This document shows, in pieces, positions 1-8,745 of a DNA stretch of 64,000 bases. This stretch comes from an uncultured Crocinitomix sp. (lineage in GTDB: Bacteria > Bacteroidota > Bacteroidia > Flavobacteriales_D > Crocinitomicaceae): positions 62,001 to 126,000 of the forward strand of contig CAJQHR010000037.1 in NCBI GenBank assembly GCA_905478225.1. The letters run 5' to 3'. A program made the translations under genes and the position numbers. How positions within the stretch are numbered: position 1 is the stretch's first letter; every line of letters starts with the position of its first letter. Under the pieces are notes generated by a model. It saw only the letters and a list, made by a program, of their open reading frames with translations, did not search any database and had not been told where the DNA came from.

Positions 1-56
1 TGAGCGAACGTAGCCGCAGTAAAAATGAATGCTATGAATAGAAACAGAACCTTCAT
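1..56 (-). CDS. N-terminal start of a secreted protein, probable BatE (partial)
   Basis: The minus strand opens with ATG one base after the batD stop and encodes MKVLFLFIAFIFTAATFA before leaving the window. This is a typical signal peptide: one Lys, a hydrophobic core and a small-residue cleavage site. In Bacteroidota Bat operons the gene after batD is usually batE, a TPR protein with an SH3-like domain, so that identity is inferred from position only. The 1-base spacing shows it is co-transcribed and probably translationally coupled with batD. Confidence 0.6.
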   Translation of the reverse strand, partial: MKVLFLFIAFIFTAATFA

Positions 57-57
57 G

Positions 58-1755
58 TTATAGTTTTTTATCCAATTCAATTAATAAGCCTTCAGTGTCG
101 TTCACCGTTAGTACCAAGTTCTCATGAGCGATAGGCGCATATTGTCCCATTTCAATTGCATTCCAAATTTTATTAAACTTTTCAATGGACTCATTTTCCA
201 CATTTCCAGTTGTCAAACGTTCAGCAATTTTTCGTTGTGACAAGTCTGATAAGCCAACATTGAATTTTTCCATGAAGAACTTATTCAATGTTGTTTGTAA
301 TCCTTTTAATGCTTCGGCATCTTTTCCTTGTTCAAGGTTCGCTTTTACCACTTTTAATGCAGTTTGCGCATTTTTAACCGCCTTTTTTTGCTGCAAAACC
401 AGCAGTTCTTCGTCTGAAATATTCTCTTTTTTCTGTCTGATAAAGATAAAGAAAAACGAAATCAATAGGGGAGATGAAACAAGTCCATAATAGGTCCAGG
501 TGCCAAAAAAGAAATCGTCTTGCTCAAAGAATCCGCTTGAGTTTTCTTCGATATATTGTATATCTGTATTAGCTAACTCTGTTTTTATCGGATCAATTTC
601 CATGCTTTCACGTTTGTCTACCTGAATAATGAAATCATCTACCTGTGCCGTTTTCATTTTCTTATTTTTCAAGTCAAAATATTGAAAGGAATAACCTGGG
701 ATGGTGTATTTCCCGTAATGTTTTGGAATAACTACGAAATTATACTCGATTTTACCTTTAATTCCTGTACTAGAAACGCTTGTTTTATCTTCGATTTCCG
801 GATCGTACTGATCAAATTCTTCAGGGACATCTAATTCGATTAACCCTAAGTCCTGCATATTTCCTTTGCCGTCAATTGTAATTTTAATGTCTATAGCATC
901 TCCCATAAGGACGTGGTTGCTGCTAATTTCGCTCGTCACAGAAAACTCCCCAACCAATCCGGTAAAATCAAGAGAGCTACTTCCTGGAATTTTCTTTACG
1001 TCAATATATAAAGTATTTGAATACGTCTCTTTTCTGAATTGATTAAAGAAATCGCGCCGGAACAATAATGAGGCGTAATAGGGTTCTAATTTTACTTCAC
1101 CACTTCGCTGTGCAAAGCATACTTCTTCTCTCAAAACAATGGTATAATAACGCACCCCATTTATCGACTCCATATTGGTTTGAAAGCTCGTGCGATCTGG
1201 TTTTAAATCTTGGCGATATATGCCCACTGCATCTCCTAAATCAAGCGCCTCGAATGAATCGGGACGCGATTTTGAATAATACTTCAATGTAACGGTGAAA
1301 GGTTCGCCTTGATAAACACTACTTTTGTTTGTTGTGAGACGCATATAATAATCCTGGTCAACTTTACTTACTTGTCCTTCTTCTGAAACTGTAATTTCAA
1401 TTGGTTCAGAGACTTGAGTTTCTCCACCGCAATCCATTGTAACACCAGAAATGATATAACTACCAACTTCTTTTGCGCGCAATTGATAGGTCCAGATTAA
1501 TTCTGTGTTTTGCGTGCGCTGTCCGTTTACTATACTGATGTTATTCGATTGAGAACTTTGCGGGCCGCCTGCAACTGTTAGTCCTCCAAAATCGGGCTGA
1601 AGTACATTACAGTCATTGTTGTTAACAATGATTTGGAATTCAAAAACCTCCATGGCTGCCACTTGGTTTGAGCTGACCGTTGATTGCACAGTTTTTTGCC
1701 CGAATCCGAGTTGAATACAGCAAACAAATAATATGAAAACACCAATTCTTTTCAT
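58..1755 (-). CDS. batD: BatD, membrane-anchored oxygen-tolerance family protein
   Basis: The 565-residue product has a signal peptide (about residues 1-19), a long beta-rich periplasmic region, a single membrane segment at about 420-442 and a cytoplasmic helical tail of about 120 residues. This layout and the gene position after batA-batB-batC match BatD of the Bacteroides aerotolerance operon. BatD is thought to form a membrane complex with the BatA/BatB VWA proteins; its biochemical role is not known. The start lies 6 bp after the batC stop, so it is part of the same transcript. Identification rests on architecture and context. Confidence 0.85.
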   Translation of the reverse strand: MKRIGVFILFVCCIQLGFGQKTVQSTVSSNQVAAMEVFEFQIIVNNNDCNVLQPDFGGLTVAGGPQSSQSNNISIVNGQRTQNTELIWTYQLRAKEVGSYIISGVTMDCGGETQVSEPIEITVSEEGQVSKVDQDYYMRLTTNKSSVYQGEPFTVTLKYYSKSRPDSFEALDLGDAVGIYRQDLKPDRTSFQTNMESINGVRYYTIVLREEVCFAQRSGEVKLEPYYASLLFRRDFFNQFRKETYSNTLYIDVKKIPGSSSLDFTGLVGEFSVTSEISSNHVLMGDAIDIKITIDGKGNMQDLGLIELDVPEEFDQYDPEIEDKTSVSSTGIKGKIEYNFVVIPKHYGKYTIPGYSFQYFDLKNKKMKTAQVDDFIIQVDKRESMEIDPIKTELANTDIQYIEENSSGFFEQDDFFFGTWTYYGLVSSPLLISFFFIFIRQKKENISDEELLVLQQKKAVKNAQTALKVVKANLEQGKDAEALKGLQTTLNKFFMEKFNVGLSDLSQRKIAERLTTGNVENESIEKFNKIWNAIEMGQYAPIAHENLVLTVNDTEGLLIELDKKL

Positions 1756-1761
1756 TGCTTT

Positions 1762-2595
1762 TTACCAATCAATCTTTCCTGAACTTCCAGTTCCAACAAC
1801 TTTACCTTTGTCCAATCCCTCTTGAACTTTCTTTTCTTTTCGACTTGCCGCTTCTAGTATTCGTTTGGCTTGCTCTTTAGAAATGGGTTGATGTTTTGGG
1901 GCTCCATCTTTTGGGTCACCATCCTCTTCTTCATCTCCTTTATTGCCATCTTGTTCTTCATTGCCCTCGTCATCCTGTTCGTCTCCTTCATCTCCTTTGT
2001 CATTTTCGTCCCCTTCTTTGTCACCTTGGTCCCCTTCGTCGTTCTCGTCCCCATTTTTATCTCCGTTTTCTTGTTCGTCTCCTTCATCTCCTTGATCACC
2101 CTCGTCTCCTTCGTCGCTTTCATCTCCTTCACTTTGCTCCGGATTTTCTTCCTGTTGCTTCTCCTGTTCCTTTTTAAGAAATTGCGCGTAAGCCAAATTG
2201 TAACGTGTTGCTTCGTCTCTTGGATTTATTTTGAGAGCTTCTTTGTATGCGTCAATGGCATCATCTAATTTTTGATTTAAAAAATGGGCATTTCCTAAAT
2301 TGTGATAAGTCCATGCTTCATCAATTTTCTCAGGTGCTATGTCAACGATTTTTTGGAATTGTTCCACGGCTTTTTCATAATCTTCGCTTCTAAAATAGGT
2401 GTTTCCAAGGTTGAAATTAGATTTGAAATTGAGCGGAGAATCTTCCACGGCTTTTTGATAATAATAAAGCGCGTCATCATACTCGGCATTTTCGTAAAAA
2501 ATATTGCCCTTATACATACTCTTCTTTAATTCATTTTGCGAAAATCCGCTTAATGAACCGAGTAGAAATGTTCCTATTAATAAAATACGTATCAT
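1762..2595 (-). CDS. batC: BatC, TPR protein with long acidic Gly-Asp-Glu repeat tract
   Basis: The 277-residue protein has a signal peptide (about 1-19), three or so TPR motifs (about 24-160), then a very acidic low-complexity tract of GDE, GDQ and GDEND units (about 160-230), and a short basic end finishing in DW. TPR proteins of this type in Bat operons are called BatC and are expected to act as periplasmic scaffolds. The start overlaps the batB stop by 4 bp (ATGA), indicating coupling. The acidic tract might bind divalent cations, which is inference. Its DNA is repetitive and leaves long open frames on both strands that are not genes. Confidence 0.85.
   Translation of the reverse strand: MIRILLIGTFLLGSLSGFSQNELKKSMYKGNIFYENAEYDDALYYYQKAVEDSPLNFKSNFNLGNTYFRSEDYEKAVEQFQKIVDIAPEKIDEAWTYHNLGNAHFLNQKLDDAIDAYKEALKINPRDEATRYNLAYAQFLKKEQEKQQEENPEQSEGDESDEGDEGDQGDEGDEQENGDKNGDENDEGDQGDKEGDENDKGDEGDEQDDEGNEEQDGNKGDEEEDGDPKDGAPKHQPISKEQAKRILEAASRKEKKVQEGLDKGKVVGTGSSGKIDW
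1905..2145. repeat. In-gene low-complexity repeat encoding the acidic tract of BatC
   Basis: The stretch is a degenerate array of 9-bp units of the type GGAGATGAA/GGAGACGAA on the coding (minus) strand. It encodes repeated Gly-Asp-Glu. Unit sizes are multiples of three, so slippage would change tract length without breaking the batC frame. Confidence 0.75.
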
Positions 2596-3743
2596 ATTTC
2601 TTGCAATTTATGAATGATTCCTGAACGCCGTGCACTGAAGAAACTTTCAATGATTAAACAAAGTAATCCTAAGCCTAAAAACCACTGAAAATGATCTTTA
2701 TAATCCGTATATAATTTCGAATCCATTTCTGTTTTATCAATTTCACGGATTGACTCTAATAGTCTAGCTAAATTGACATAGGTACCTTGTGCGGCTGTAT
2801 AGCCTCCTCCACCAGCGCTAGCAATATCTCGCAACATTTGTTCGTTTAAACGTGTGGTAACGGTATTGCCGTTTTCATCCTTTTTCATGCCAACAATTTT
2901 GCCATTTTTAAAATCTGGAATTGGGGTTCCGTTAGCTTGTCCCATTCCCACTGTGCTCAGGATTACATTTTGTTCTTTGGCCTTTTGAGCAGCAGCTATC
3001 GCATTGCCTTCGTGGTCTTCTCCATCTGAAAGAATGATGATAGATTTGTTAATGCCATTTTCAAAGTCAAATGATTCCATGCACTTGTCAATCGCTAAAC
3101 CAATTGCTGTTCCTTGGTTGGTCATTAACTCTGGTCGGACTGAATTTAGGAATATTTTCGCCGCCCCATAATCAATGGTTAGTGGCAGGTAAACAAAGGC
3201 ATCTCCAGCAAATACAACCACACCTACTTTGTCGCCATGTAGGTTGTTGAACAATTGCTCAATTGCCATTTTAGCCACCTTTAATCGATCTCTATTGGGA
3301 TCAAGATCAAGCGCACGCATTGAGTTTGAAATATCTAATGCAATCATTATTTCTATTCCCTCTGACACAGCTTTTGTATTGCCTTTTCCGTATTGAGGAT
3401 TTGCCAGCGCAATAATTAAAAAGGCGATTGCATTTCTAAAAAAGAAAAACTTCCAAAATGATTTTCCAGAAGAAACGGGCTGAGTTAGGTACTGCAACAA
3501 GCGTTGATCAGCCAAGCTTCCTAAAACCTTATTTTTCCAGCTAATGAGCAGGAAGTATCCTCCAATAAATGCAGGAATTGCAAAAAGCCACCACAAAAAT
3601 TCGGAATGCTCAAATCGAAATGCTTCCACCTGATCAATCAAGTAAAAGTAAAGTCCGAAAAAAGCCATCCAAAAAATCCCTTCCCAAATAACTATGGAAA
3701 AGATGATTGTTTTGAAATTATATTTATGTACTTGCTCTTCCAT
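2592..3743 (-). CDS. batB: BatB, von Willebrand factor A membrane protein
   Basis: Starting at the ATG at 3743 (2 bp after the batA stop) gives 383 residues; a longer frame back to 3812 would run into batA and is less likely. Two N-terminal membrane segments (about 13-35 and 46-65) are followed by a VWA domain with the metal-site motif LDISNSM and a later SDGED, and one C-terminal membrane segment near the end. BatA and BatB are paralogous VWA proteins thought to form a metal-dependent inner-membrane complex served by the MoxR ATPase. The stop overlaps the batC start by 4 bp. Confidence 0.88.
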   Translation of the reverse strand: MEEQVHKYNFKTIIFSIVIWEGIFWMAFFGLYFYLIDQVEAFRFEHSEFLWWLFAIPAFIGGYFLLISWKNKVLGSLADQRLLQYLTQPVSSGKSFWKFFFFRNAIAFLIIALANPQYGKGNTKAVSEGIEIMIALDISNSMRALDLDPNRDRLKVAKMAIEQLFNNLHGDKVGVVVFAGDAFVYLPLTIDYGAAKIFLNSVRPELMTNQGTAIGLAIDKCMESFDFENGINKSIIILSDGEDHEGNAIAAAQKAKEQNVILSTVGMGQANGTPIPDFKNGKIVGMKKDENGNTVTTRLNEQMLRDIASAGGGGYTAAQGTYVNLARLLESIREIDKTEMDSKLYTDYKDHFQWFLGLGLLCLIIESFFSARRSGIIHKLQEI

Positions 3744-3745
3744 TT

Positions 3746-4783
3746 TTATGGAATACTTTTTAATACTGTGTTTGAAATTATTCTGGATGTGACTATAAAA
3801 ATGAGCGCCCAAATTAAAACGGCGTAATATTTTTCTGGTGGATCGGTTTTAAACTCTAGTACACGAACTTTTGATTTTTCAAGTGCATCAATTTCATCAT
3901 AGATCCCTTCCAATTCGGTTTGATTTTTTGCGCGGAAATACTTCGTTCCCGTGATCTCAGCAATGTCATGTAATAGTTCTTCATCAATTTCAACAGGCAT
4001 TTTTTGCATTTGTGTTCCAAATAAAGTTTGTACAGGGAAAGGGGCCATTCCTTCTTGACCTATTCCGATCGTATAAACTCGAACACCATATTCTTTCGCT
4101 ATTTGCGCTGCAGTGATTGGATCCACATCTCCCGAATTATTTACACCATCTGTTAAAAGAATAATGACTTTGCTTTTTGCGTCGCTCGTTTCTAATCGAT
4201 TAATAGCAGTAACAAGTCCCACACCTATTGCTGTACCTTGGGTAACCATTCCAGTCTGCACATCTTCAAAGGCGTTTAAGAGTAAGTTATGATCTGTTGT
4301 AAGCGGAACCTTTGTATAAGCTTCACCTTCATAAAGAACAAGCCCAATGCGGTCAGAAGGGCGTTCTGCAATAAAATCCATTGCCACCTTTTTAGCGGCT
4401 TCTAAACGGTTTGGTTTAAAGTCTTCAGCAAGCATACTTCCCGAAACGTCCATGGCAAGGACAATATCAATCCCTTCAATGTTCTTTTTCTTATATGCTT
4501 CAATATCTGTGTCGTCGTGTGGACGCGCAAGGGCAAGAATAACCAAGCTTAGTCCCACTAAAAAGACTAAAAAGTTGAGATGTCGAACGAAGGCAATCCC
4601 ATTAAAGGACTTTTTTTCAAATAGGTCTAAAGAAGAAAGGTTAATGCGTTCAAAACTTCCCACCAAATTCTCTCTCCTTAAATACCAAAAAATCAAGACA
4701 GGTATGATTAGATACAGCCAAAACATATATTTATACACATAAGTGTAATCAAAAATTGATATGTCAAATAAATCAATTTCCAC
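3746..4783 (-). CDS. batA: BatA, von Willebrand factor A membrane protein
   Basis: The 345-residue protein has two N-terminal membrane segments (about 20-36 and 65-87), a VWA domain (about 105-290) with an intact metal-site motif MDVSGSM and TDGVNNSG, and a C-terminal membrane segment at about 318-336. It is the first of the two VWA paralogues in the Bat operon. Its start lies inside the last 11 bp of the upstream gene, indicating translational coupling. The domain should project into the periplasm between the membrane helices, by analogy with the family. Confidence 0.88.
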   Translation of the reverse strand: MEIDLFDISIFDYTYVYKYMFWLYLIIPVLIFWYLRRENLVGSFERINLSSLDLFEKKSFNGIAFVRHLNFLVFLVGLSLVILALARPHDDTDIEAYKKKNIEGIDIVLAMDVSGSMLAEDFKPNRLEAAKKVAMDFIAERPSDRIGLVLYEGEAYTKVPLTTDHNLLLNAFEDVQTGMVTQGTAIGVGLVTAINRLETSDAKSKVIILLTDGVNNSGDVDPITAAQIAKEYGVRVYTIGIGQEGMAPFPVQTLFGTQMQKMPVEIDEELLHDIAEITGTKYFRAKNQTELEGIYDEIDALEKSKVRVLEFKTDPPEKYYAVLIWALIFIVTSRIISNTVLKSIP

Positions 4784-5711
4784 TATTCTTTTTTTCTTTC
4801 GTTCGTTTTACAAAATCTATTGATTTGTGGATGTATGCATAAGCGTCTTCATCACTCGGGGTGAACTTTGCAAATTTTACCATATCCGCCTCACGCAATA
4901 TTTTGCGGAGGTAAACCTTATCTACTTCGCTGATTGAAGCATGCTTCAAATCTGTAATAATTTCTCGTGTTGTTTGCTCCATGGCATGAATGTCAAACCG
5001 ATTTTCTAAATAGGTGCGAACAGTGTCTGTTAAATCAGAATAGTAAACCTTTTTTTCAGGAGATTTCCATTCTTCACCGGCGAGTAATTTTTGCAAGGCG
5101 TCTAAGGCAATAACATGTGCTGGAATAATTTCTTCTAAAACCTCCTCTTCAACTTCTGGTTTTCTTCTTTTAACGTATCTGTAAATGAAGAAGGCAAGAA
5201 TCAATGCGGCAATAATAGTCAACCAATACCAATTGGCATTTAACCAATCTTTACTTCGTTCTGAAAAAGGATAATTGACCGAATAAATGGGCTTGATGTC
5301 TGCAATTCCTTTGCTCGTGTCAACTTGAACAGTTTCAACCATTAACTGAGCTGTATTGGTATAATAAAGTGAGTCTCCTAGTCGAATTTCTTGTGAAGGA
5401 ATCGTGTATTTCCCTTCTTCAAATGCCGTTATTAATAGGCGTTGTTCACGCAAATATGTGGTACTGGCAGAGTCCAGTAAAAAATCGCGGTCAATGGTTT
5501 TATCCACGATATCAATATCCTTTGTAAGGGCATCATCATATTCTGGCCAAATGATTAAAGCATCACCTTTCGGATTTTGATATTCAAAATAAACATGAAG
5601 CACAGTTTGTTCACCAATTCTAATGAAAGAACTGTCCAATTCAATCGAAGCTTGCTGCCCGTATAAGCTTAGAGAAGCACAAAAGAACAATATGTAGCTC
5701 AGCTGCTTCAT
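4773..5711 (-). CDS. BatD-like single-pass membrane protein of the Bat operon
   Basis: The 312-residue product has a signal peptide (about 1-18), a beta-rich periplasmic domain, one membrane segment (about 161-179, WYWLTIIAALILAFFIYRYV) followed by KRRK, and a helical cytoplasmic region. Proteins of this shape commonly sit between the DUF58 and batA genes in Flavobacteriales. They resemble a shortened BatD or a DUF4381-type protein, but I cannot assign a named family with certainty. The start overlaps the DUF58 stop by 4 bp (ATGA) and the stop overlaps the batA start by 11 bp, so it is embedded in the operon. Confidence 0.75.
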   Translation of the reverse strand: MKQLSYILFFCASLSLYGQQASIELDSSFIRIGEQTVLHVYFEYQNPKGDALIIWPEYDDALTKDIDIVDKTIDRDFLLDSASTTYLREQRLLITAFEEGKYTIPSQEIRLGDSLYYTNTAQLMVETVQVDTSKGIADIKPIYSVNYPFSERSKDWLNANWYWLTIIAALILAFFIYRYVKRRKPEVEEEVLEEIIPAHVIALDALQKLLAGEEWKSPEKKVYYSDLTDTVRTYLENRFDIHAMEQTTREIITDLKHASISEVDKVYLRKILREADMVKFAKFTPSDEDAYAYIHKSIDFVKRTKEKKNSGN

Positions 5712-6574
5712 CCGCGTTTTTTGAACAAGTTCATGAGTGGTTTTATGTATCCTTCGTCTGTAAATATTTCTGCAAAATCAGTTTTTGATTTTCTGAACAT
5801 TTTGCGCAAAGCTTCATCTCTTTCTTCGGCCTGTTCCTTATATTTTCTTCTCGTTTTTTTTGAGGAGGTGTTTACCCACCTGGCTTCACCAGTTTCTAAA
5901 TCCTTGAACTTTGCAATTCCAATTTTCGGCAATTCGTTCTCGGCTTTATCCATTACTTTCAGTGCTACAACATCATGCTTACGAGATGATATTTTGAGCG
6001 CATCTTCAAAGTCTTTGTCCATAAAGTCGCTCAAAACAAAAGCAATACTTTTTTTCTTGATCATTTGCGTGAAGTACTTCAATGCCATTGAAATATCTGT
6101 TTCCTTACCAGTTGGTTCAAAATTGATCAATTCTCGAATGATGCGAAGGATATGCGATTTCCCTTTTTTAGGTGGGATAAACTTTTCAATTTTATCAGAA
6201 AATAAGACCAATCCAATTTGATCATTATTAGAAACCGCCGAGAAAGCTAATACCGCACATAATTCCGTTATCGTTTCGCGTTTCAGTTGATTGCGCGTTC
6301 CAAATAAACCTGATGCGGAAATGTCAACCAACAACATTACCGTTAATTGTCGCTCTTCCTCAAATACCTTAACAAATGGTTCATTGAATCGTGCCGTTAC
6401 GTTCCAATCAATTGTTCTTATTTCATCTCCAACTGCATATTCACGCACTTCACTAAAGGCCATACCTCTTCCCTTAAACGCCGAGTGGTATTCACCCGAG
6501 AAGATTTGATTGGATAAGTGTTTCGTCTTAATCTCAATCTTCCGTACCTTTTTTATGAGTTCCTTGGTTTCCAA
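5708..6574 (-). CDS. DUF58 domain protein of the MoxR/Bat operon
   Basis: The 288-residue protein carries the DUF58 signature GRGMAFSEVREYAVGD followed by IDWNVTARFNEP (about residues 36-70), and then a VWA-like fold with LLVDISASG. It has no membrane segment. DUF58 proteins almost always accompany MoxR ATPases and VWA proteins. The start codon is TTG: the encoded N-terminus METKELIKKVRKIEIKTKHL fits the family, and no better ATG lies in frame nearby. It follows moxR after a 90-bp gap and overlaps the next gene by 4 bp. Confidence 0.9.
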   Translation of the reverse strand: METKELIKKVRKIEIKTKHLSNQIFSGEYHSAFKGRGMAFSEVREYAVGDEIRTIDWNVTARFNEPFVKVFEEERQLTVMLLVDISASGLFGTRNQLKRETITELCAVLAFSAVSNNDQIGLVLFSDKIEKFIPPKKGKSHILRIIRELINFEPTGKETDISMALKYFTQMIKKKSIAFVLSDFMDKDFEDALKISSRKHDVVALKVMDKAENELPKIGIAKFKDLETGEARWVNTSSKKTRRKYKEQAEERDEALRKMFRKSKTDFAEIFTDEGYIKPLMNLFKKRG

Positions 6575-6664
6575 TTTGTTTAGTCAATAGGTAAGTCTGT
6601 GGTTGTAAAAGTTCGGGTGATAGGACATTGAGGCCTTTAAAATCCCCGACAAGCATTTATCTAG

Positions 6665-7681
6665 CTATGGTACTTCAATAAAGTCCATAATCTTTTTAAC
6701 AATATCCGACTGTGTAATATCCTCGGCTTCTGCTTCATAGGTTAATCCAACTCTATGTCTTAAAACATCTGGACAAACCGCTCTTACATCTTCTGGAATT
6801 ACGAATCCACGCTTATTTAAAAACGCATATGCCTTAGCGGCCAACGCCATATTAATTGATGCTCTTGGAGATGCGCCAAAGCTAATTAAGTGTGTTAAGT
6901 CATTTAAGCCGTATGCTTCAGGTGTCCGTGTGGCATAAACTAAATCGACAATGTATTTTTCAATTTTTTCGTCTAGGTAAACTTCTTTAACAAGGTCTTT
7001 CGCCTTTAATATTTGGTCAATTGTTACCACCGCGTTTGCTTGAGGAAAACCGGCAGGTGAAATACTTTTTCGAACGATTTCTTGTTCCTCGGATTTGCTT
7101 GGATAATCGAGGTATACTTTTAACATAAAACGGTCAACCTGTGCTTCTGGTAGCGGATATGTTCCTTCTTGTTCAACCGGATTTTGAGTAGCCATTACTA
7201 AGAATGGTTTTGGAAGGTCGTGTGTCGTTTGGCCTAAAGTCACTTGGCGTTCTTGCATGGCTTCTAAAAGTGCACTTTGTACTTTAGCTGGTGCACGATT
7301 AATTTCATCTGCCAAAATAAAATTTGCAAAAACAGGTCCTTTCTTTACTGTAAACTCCTCCTTTTTTTGGTTGTAGATCATGGTCCCAATTATATCGGCA
7401 GGCAAAAGGTCAGGTGTAAACTGAACACGGTTGAAGTTTCCTCCAATCGTATCTGATAGGGTTTTAATCGCCAAGGTTTTTGCCAAACCAGGTACACCTT
7501 CCAATAGAACGTGGCCATTTGCCAATAAGCCAATCATTAAGCGATCGATCATATATTGTTGTCCAATAATCACCTTGCTAATCTCTGCATTCATCACATC
7601 TAAAAAGCTGCTTTCTTGCTGAATTTTAGCGTTGATTTCTTCGATTGTTTGCACTGAAATATTTTGATCTAATTCTTCCAT
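6665..7681 (-). CDS. MoxR-family AAA+ ATPase
   Basis: The 338-residue ATPase has Walker A GVPGLAKT (62-69), Walker B FILADEINRA (D125, E126) and the MoxR hallmark ALLEAMQERQVT just after it, then a sensor segment MATQNPVEQEGTYPLPEAQ. MoxR ATPases act as chaperones that mature or insert metal cofactors in VWA-partner complexes. Here it is the first gene of the Bat operon and probably powers the BatA/BatB machinery. About 216 bp of noncoding DNA upstream must hold the operon promoter; I did not find a clean consensus there. Confidence 0.92.
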   Translation of the reverse strand: MEELDQNISVQTIEEINAKIQQESSFLDVMNAEISKVIIGQQYMIDRLMIGLLANGHVLLEGVPGLAKTLAIKTLSDTIGGNFNRVQFTPDLLPADIIGTMIYNQKKEEFTVKKGPVFANFILADEINRAPAKVQSALLEAMQERQVTLGQTTHDLPKPFLVMATQNPVEQEGTYPLPEAQVDRFMLKVYLDYPSKSEEQEIVRKSISPAGFPQANAVVTIDQILKAKDLVKEVYLDEKIEKYIVDLVYATRTPEAYGLNDLTHLISFGASPRASINMALAAKAYAFLNKRGFVIPEDVRAVCPDVLRHRVGLTYEAEAEDITQSDIVKKIMDFIEVP

Positions 7682-7897
7682 AATTATTATTTACCATTCT
7701 ACAAAAGTGGTTCATTGGAAATAGACAAATCTTTATTCATTTTAATTTTGTTGTATTTACAATTTACCGCTAATGTGTAAAGTTACGCAGACCGCGAAGG
7801 GAGGTCGGTTAAAGGGCTGTTAAAAAATGTTAAGGATTATTAACAACCTGCTATTTGAAGTAATAAATAGCACTCTACATTGTCTATGTCCCGTGTT

Positions 7898-8713
7898 TTA
7901 ATCTAGACCATATTTTTCGTAATGCTCAAAAGCCCTTTTGAAATAAGCTACCCAAGTCATGTTTTTATCTCGAAATCGCCTTCGAATCTTTTCAAGGTTG
8001 AATCTAATATCATGAATATATTGGTTTGTTTCATCAGATGAAATTGTATTTGCTTCAGATAGTATTGAATCCTTTCCGTATTTTTCGCAGAGAATCGGAA
8101 TTGCAATGGAGTGTAAGTTGAGATACATGGATGGTTTTAGTTTGCTTTCTGCCATGAGCAGTTCATTTGCATAATTCCAGTTTTGAATTTTCAGGTAGAG
8201 ATACGTTTTAATAATAACGTTTGCTTTCCGATTTGCAATGCCAGCCTCCAAATCTCCACGCTCAAAACAATTTTTCATGTAATAGTCAAAGGCACTATCA
8301 ATCGATTTAATATAGTATTGAACGATTTCTTCTATAAAAATAGTTTCGTTTTCAATTTGTAGATAGAGCGCTTCATGATAGCGAAGCCCAGTTGATTCAG
8401 TTGTGTCTTCCCCATAAAATTGAGCAACTCCTGGATGCAAATGCTTCAAAAAATTATAAGAGATTAACGTGTCTGAATGATCGATTTCATAAACTGTGTC
8501 GTTGTAAATTCGAAGCCCATCATTAATCCAAACAATGCGTGATGGCAGGTCGCGAGCATTTTGCATTTCTAATGTATTCGCTTCAGTTGCTTGATTGGAA
8601 TCAATCCAAGTTTTGTAAGGTACTTCTGTTGGCGCCGCACACCCGAATAAGCCTATTAAAACAAATACGACAATTGAATTACGCATAAAAAATGAAAATT
8701 GAGCATTATTCAT
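7898..8713 (-). CDS. Lipoprotein of unknown function
   Basis: The 271-residue product has a hydrophobic N-terminus ending in the lipobox LFGC, so it is probably a lipid-anchored envelope protein. Two starts are possible: ATG at 8713, or ATG at 8686 (MRNSIVVFVLIG), which gives the more usual signal length. The mature part is mostly helical and polar with no motif I recognise. It lies 32 bp downstream of sdaA on the same strand and may be co-transcribed. The region 7682-7897 that follows shows no gene. Confidence 0.7.
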   Translation of the reverse strand: MNNAQFSFFMRNSIVVFVLIGLFGCAAPTEVPYKTWIDSNQATEANTLEMQNARDLPSRIVWINDGLRIYNDTVYEIDHSDTLISYNFLKHLHPGVAQFYGEDTTESTGLRYHEALYLQIENETIFIEEIVQYYIKSIDSAFDYYMKNCFERGDLEAGIANRKANVIIKTYLYLKIQNWNYANELLMAESKLKPSMYLNLHSIAIPILCEKYGKDSILSEANTISSDETNQYIHDIRFNLEKIRRRFRDKNMTWVAYFKRAFEHYEKYGLD

Positions 8714-8745
8714 TGCAATTACAAATTGTTTTCAGCATTTTCAAT

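Noticed and set aside
1854-2268. Long open frames on both strands within batC
   Set aside because: They follow from the repeated GAxGAxG base pattern of the acidic tract, which lacks stop codons in several frames; the encoded peptides are low-complexity.
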